Shown here: in pieces, positions 59,601 to 64,000 of the stretch
How the letters are laid out: each line of letters opens with the position of its first letter
Numbering within the stretch: the stretch's first letter is position 1
Assembly (NCBI GenBank): GCA_031763025.1
Contig: JASSKH010000006.1
Location: forward strand, 2,019,048 to 2,083,047
Length of the DNA: 64,000 bases
Direction: 5' to 3'
Source: Macrocystis pyrifera
Taxonomy: Eukaryota > Sar > Phaeophyceae > Laminariales > Laminariaceae
Notes under the pieces: model-generated
What the model was told of the DNA's origin: nothing
What the model saw: only the letters and a program-made list of their open reading frames with translations
The model's database searches: none
Made by a program: the position numbers and the translations under genes

Positions 59601-60890
59601 CGACAGTCACGCCCACCGGCTACTACAATACACGTTGTAAACCGCCCATTCCGTTCTGTGACGATTTGCGTACCGCCCACCCACCCCCCGCAAACGCGCC
59701 TGCCTGCACAAGCACACCCATCAACTGGCTAACAAAAAGAAACTGAACTCAAGAAAAACGCAGGCCGGGCCCAAGGTCGCTGTGGCGTCCATAAACTGGT
59801 ATAGCAAAAAGACTGCGACGCGTAAATATATGGATGTCAGCCGAGAGCGGCTTCACAAAAGGCCCTCACCGAAGAAAAACGTGCAAAATGTGCAAATCTT
59901 CCCCGTGCATATAACTGGGGTTCTTCAGTAGTGGAACACTATGAAACCAAGGTGGGTGCGCGCGCGCTTGACACCCAACTGTAGACTAAGCGGAATGCCG
60001 CGACGAATCTGACAAAAACCAACAACGTGTTTCTGCGCCACAGCTTATGACTGCTGTGAAAGCAAAATCGCAAGTCGTCCGCGCTGTACCCCACCAGTTA
60101 AGGGAAGCGCACAGCCCTACCCCTTTCTGCGAAATTCTAACACTACCCGATATACTCTTGTCTTATCCCTCAAAACTACAGAAATCTTGCCCAACATTAT
60201 TATAACGGCGCCCCCCTACTCTCCACCCGTCCCCTCGCCGTCGAGACCTAGCATGCATCAGGGCGTGGGTTTTGAGACACAAAACAGCAACGCAACTCTT
60301 CGGGAAAGGCGTTGATCGGGGGGGTCCACAAGTACCCTGGATTGTGGACCATCGTCCCTGGTTTTTATGATGCACACTCATCCATACATCAGAAGCGACG
60401 CCCTGCCTTCCCCTCCCTGTCCCACACCTCTGCACATATTCAAACTCATTCCGAGAAAACGTCTCAATACTCTCACCTCTCTGACTAAAAGTCAGGGTGG
60501 TACGCAGGCGGGACCACGGTCGGGCTCACGGCCGAATCAGAACAAAAATGAATCAAACACAATCGAACCAAACCGAGACGTTAGTTTTCAAAAGAAGCAC
60601 CCCGTATGCAAAGCATGTGCCAAAATAAATAACGAAAAAAAATCAAGCCGTGATTTGTCCGAAAATCTCGTACTGCCGTCTGTGGAGGGGTTAAGTGCCA
60701 CGAGGCTTCTTTGGCCAGCTATCCCAGCTTTTGTCCCTTTGCTTGTCGCAAAATGGAAAGCGAACTTCAGCCAGAGGGTACTTACCGCTCCCCACCCCAC
60801 CCCTCAGCCCTCTCCGGTCCAGAGCCACGTGATCAGAAACGCCCACAACGAACTCCCCCACCCCGTCGGAAAGGTTTGGTGTTCCTGGTT
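56618..60890. other. No supported gene
   Basis: Upstream region of the 51-56.6 kb gene and downstream region of the 60.9-64 kb gene. It contains GCATGCAT tracts and short homopolymers only. The plus-strand frame at 60367-61071 overlaps the better minus-strand terminal exon and is not called. Confidence 0.4.
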
Positions 60891-63800
60891 TTACTCCTTC
60901 TCCGTCGCGTTCGGCATCTTGAAAGACATGTTCGTGTTGAAAAAGCCCATTCTCGCAGGCTCAGCGGCGGGCTTCGGAGAACCGATTGATTTTTCGGAAC
61001 CGTTGACCGAGTTGGGGGTTCGCTGCTTCGTTCGCGGAGACCTAGAAGAAGACCTTCGAGGCAAACAGTAGAGCACGGCGCGAGGTGTGGGACCCGAACA
61101 AAAATAGTGTGCTGTGGTCGGACCCTTGGTTTTTGAAGCTCGTCACCTAAACCGATTCAGACAACGTCAGCGTTGTCTGACAACGGCAATAGGGACGATA
61201 CGCCGAATTAAGAAGCGCAGGAGTAGTGGTACTCAAGGTGAACAGGGTGGGTGTGAGAATACTTCAAGCATCTTCCAGCGGACGGGGGAAAACACACCAG
61301 GCAATACGGAGATAACGGCGGGCATAGAACCACCGAACAAGGCAATCTCAATGGTTCATATGAGTGCCTGAGCTAGAATCAGTTTGGTACTATTCATGCA
61401 GAGGGGGGGGGGGGGGGGCACACAGAACGACCCCCCGAAATACACAACATAAGACATCAGTATCACCACATGCGGAAACTTTGGCTTGCACGCACCTGGG
61501 AGGGGAATTCGCTGGCGACGACTGGGGAGAAATTGAAAACATGGACACGAACTTGTCCATGAAGCTCCCGTCCTAAATAGATGGGCCGAATTGATAGGGT
61601 ATACGCAAGCACGAAGAAAAGAGAGTTAGGGACAACTACAGCACATGAGCCCTGTACAAACAAAAGTGTGAATTAAAAACAGCCACGTTTTATTCCAAGG
61701 AAACAGACGTAAATTATGTACTGTCAGCCGCCGAGCTAAGTCGAATAGCTAAAGTTGTAAGCCCATCGCCCGCAATTAAATAACCAACAAACCCTCATAG
61801 AGCATATATAGATCGCCCTTGTCACGGACAAGGGACGGCGAAAGGCGCACGTCGCAGGGCTCGCGCCTCACGATGCGCACCATTACCACGGTACCATTCC
61901 GGTCTCGCATTAACCAGAGCATAACATAACACAACTCACAGAAGATGTGCGCGACGCGAGCAACTAAACGTGTCGGCTTGTGGCCCACGCGAACTACTCA
62001 CCTTGGACTTGCTGTCCTTGGCTAAAAAAGGCGCCGCTTTCGCCTTGGGGCTTGTCGGCGCGTTGCCCCCCTTTTGCGCCGCAGCCACATACACCTGCTG
62101 ACCCACGAACGAAACGGTCGGAACACAGAAGTAGCTCGTCAAGGCGCGAGATCGATTGCACGCGGGTCGTGACGCACATCGGCCGGGGTCGCCGTCGTGG
62201 ATCCCCGCCGCTGAGATATACACCCTGGCGTAAGCGTTCCACAACAGATGTGTCACTATTCCATGGATATGGCGGGTCGGGTTTTCCAGTCATCTTTCGA
62301 TATGTGCAATGACGTGGCACGAGTCTGTCGCACGGACAGGATTCTGTTTCCTTCCGGTGATTTAAAACAGCGCGGTTTCTGGAAGCTCGCGTAAGGACCG
62401 TATCTTGGAACGCGCACCAATCACACCGACGACCATATCGACGACGGTAAATGTCTTTTTCGAAGCGGCCGTCTTGCACGTAAAGCACCCTGTATTTTGT
62501 CTCCGACCTACCGTTTCCACCGACCCAACCAACCCCCAAGCATAACTAATAGCCTCCCACATTATTTACTCGCCTGCTTCCTGTGCATCACGGTCCCTTT
62601 GCCCAAGATACTCTCTGGCGTGACCCGCGGAGCCGTGGCCGCAACGTGCGGCGCTTGTGGCGGGGAGGTGCGCTTCGGCGGAACCTTCGTGGTTGGTCTG
62701 CCGCTGCCACCGCCGCCACCCCCGCCACCTCCGTTGGCGGCCCCACCCCAGGTGCTGGAAAGAGCGGGTGCTTTCGCGGGCGGATCCGGAGGTATTAAGC
62801 CCGGAATTCCCTCGTCGGATCTGCCGCGCCGGCGCTGCTGTCGCTGTGTCGCGCTCCCTCGCTTTATTCTCGAAAGCGGCGGCAAGGGCGGAGGCCTTCG
62901 GGCCATGCGAAGCGCCAATCACAGCCGCTGCCGAGCCAGTCGCCGATCCAGTGCCAGCGGCGGCAATTCCAGCAGAAGTAGCGCCGGGGCGCTGGTAGCG
63001 CGAAACCGGAGCGGAAGACGAATCAACGGCGGGAGTCGAAGCAGGGGGCGGCGGCCGCGCGGGAGCCCGACGGCGACCTCAGGCGGTACGCAGGCTCCTT
63101 TGCCCCCGCCCCCCCAACCGGCGCCGGCGCGATGGTAGCGGAGGTTACCGCCGCGGCCGCAGCCGCAGTCACCGCAGCCGGGGACCCCGGCTGCGCCGAG
63201 CTAGCCGTTACCGGCAACCCACCGCCCGCGCGCGGGGTGTGCACCCCTCCCGCCCTCAGTTTCGTGGACCAGGGAGACTGCGAAGCTTCCGCCGAACGCG
63301 GAGAATTGGCCGACAACGTGGCCCTCTCGGCTGCTCTCTGGGGGGATGACGGCGACGACTGGGCGGGGGGCGGTGCGGCTCCTACGGTCACCGAGGAGAC
63401 CGGGGCTGAGGGGTCTAACGCCATCGCGGCCATGGCAGCCGACGGAGAGTTCGGCATCGGTGCTGCAACCGACAACGAGTTCGCGGTCGAGACGCCCCCC
63501 GTTTTCTCCGCCAAAGCGGCCGCGCGGGCAGCCACGCGCGAAGGAGACGACGGCCCTGGGGAGGAAGCCCCTCTGGGAGACTGCGGAGAGGTGGCCCTCG
63601 TAGGAACGGCGGCCTTGGGGGAGGGTGTCTTGGCTGGGGACGCGGTTTTGGCTGGAGAGAAGGCGTTTTTGACTAGGGATGGCACGCCAAACTGGGAACC
63701 CGTCTTCACCGAGGAGACGGCGGGAGAGCCGGCGTTTGGAGAGGACGTGGATTTGGCGGCGGCAGCAGCCCGTGCCGAGGCTAGGGTTGTGGTTGGACGG

Positions 63801-64000
63801 CCTAAGCGGGTAGCAGCCGGGGTCGGCGACGACGCGACCGCGGGGGGCGCGTTGGCGGTCGGGGTAGGTTTGGTGGGGGTGGCTACCTGCGATTTCCCCG
63901 TCCTAGCGTCAGTCAGAGCCCCGCTGATTTTGGCGGCTATTGCGGTGGGTTTCAAGGAAGACGCCTCTTTGGCAAGATCTGCCTCTCCTGGCTTGCGTCC
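60891..64000 (-). CDS. Ala/Pro/Ser-rich low-complexity protein, partial at window edge
   Basis: An open frame runs on the minus strand from the window edge to 63023 without a needed Met, so the N-terminus lies outside. It is dominated by Ala, Ser, Pro and Thr with many SP and TP dipeptides and spaced Lys/Arg, which suggests a disordered, phosphorylatable protein. Coding character continues in other frames at 62990-62566 (ASALAAAFENKARERD) and to a stop at 62562, so one or two introns or indels are likely. A possible further exon 62094-62002 ends at an AAG|GTGAGT donor and joins in phase 0 to 61022-60891, which ends KMPNATEKE and a stop. The downstream exons are uncertain. No domain is recognised. 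Confidence 0.45.

Noticed and set aside
60367-61071. 234-codon plus-strand frame
   Set aside because: The right third is antisense to a better minus-strand terminal exon, and the rest has no coding signature or domain.

Overview
The window looks like nuclear DNA from a brown alga (Phaeophyceae). This is inferred from the combined features, not proven. Genes are broken by long introns whose exon phases match. There is a eukaryotic tRNA-Glu with a poly-T terminator, a decayed Ty1/copia retrotransposon, very long G/C homopolymers, abundant microsatellites, TTAGGG-type repeats and an ankyrin-repeat gene of a kind I associate with Ectocarpus. No bacterial operon layout, CRISPR array, rRNA or organelle gene was seen.

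Layout. At 3.9-15.5 kb, minus strand, a spliced Gfo/Idh/MocA-family myo-inositol 2-dehydrogenase can be traced exon by exon; six copies of one TIR mini-element (MITE) sit in its introns. At 15.5-21 kb no gene is supported; two MITEs and a 0.5-kb TIR element built from CATGGC and telomere-like repeats lie there. At 21.2-25.1 kb there is a 5'-truncated, multiply broken copia element inside GGAAGT-rich repeat DNA. At 25.8-32 kb there are repeats, one MITE and a 760-bp TTA-flanked (Harbinger-like) element. At 32.1-33.7 kb, plus strand, lies a GC-rich ankyrin-repeat gene whose stop starts a 179-bp tandem duplication. At 34-46.6 kb there are repeats, MITEs and the tRNA-Glu. At 46.6-48.0 kb and 51.1-56.6 kb, minus strand, are two spliced genes of unknown function, reconstructed from matching splice phases. 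At 60.9-64 kb, minus strand, an Ala/Pro/Ser-rich gene runs off the right edge.

The genes do not form a pathway; they are independent loci. The common thread is colonisation of introns and intergenic DNA by small non-autonomous elements. The most useful results are the two uncharacterised genes, the MITE family, the two larger TIR elements, and the ankyrin gene whose family-like C-terminus lies in another frame. Most of the remaining DNA holds nothing I can call a gene.
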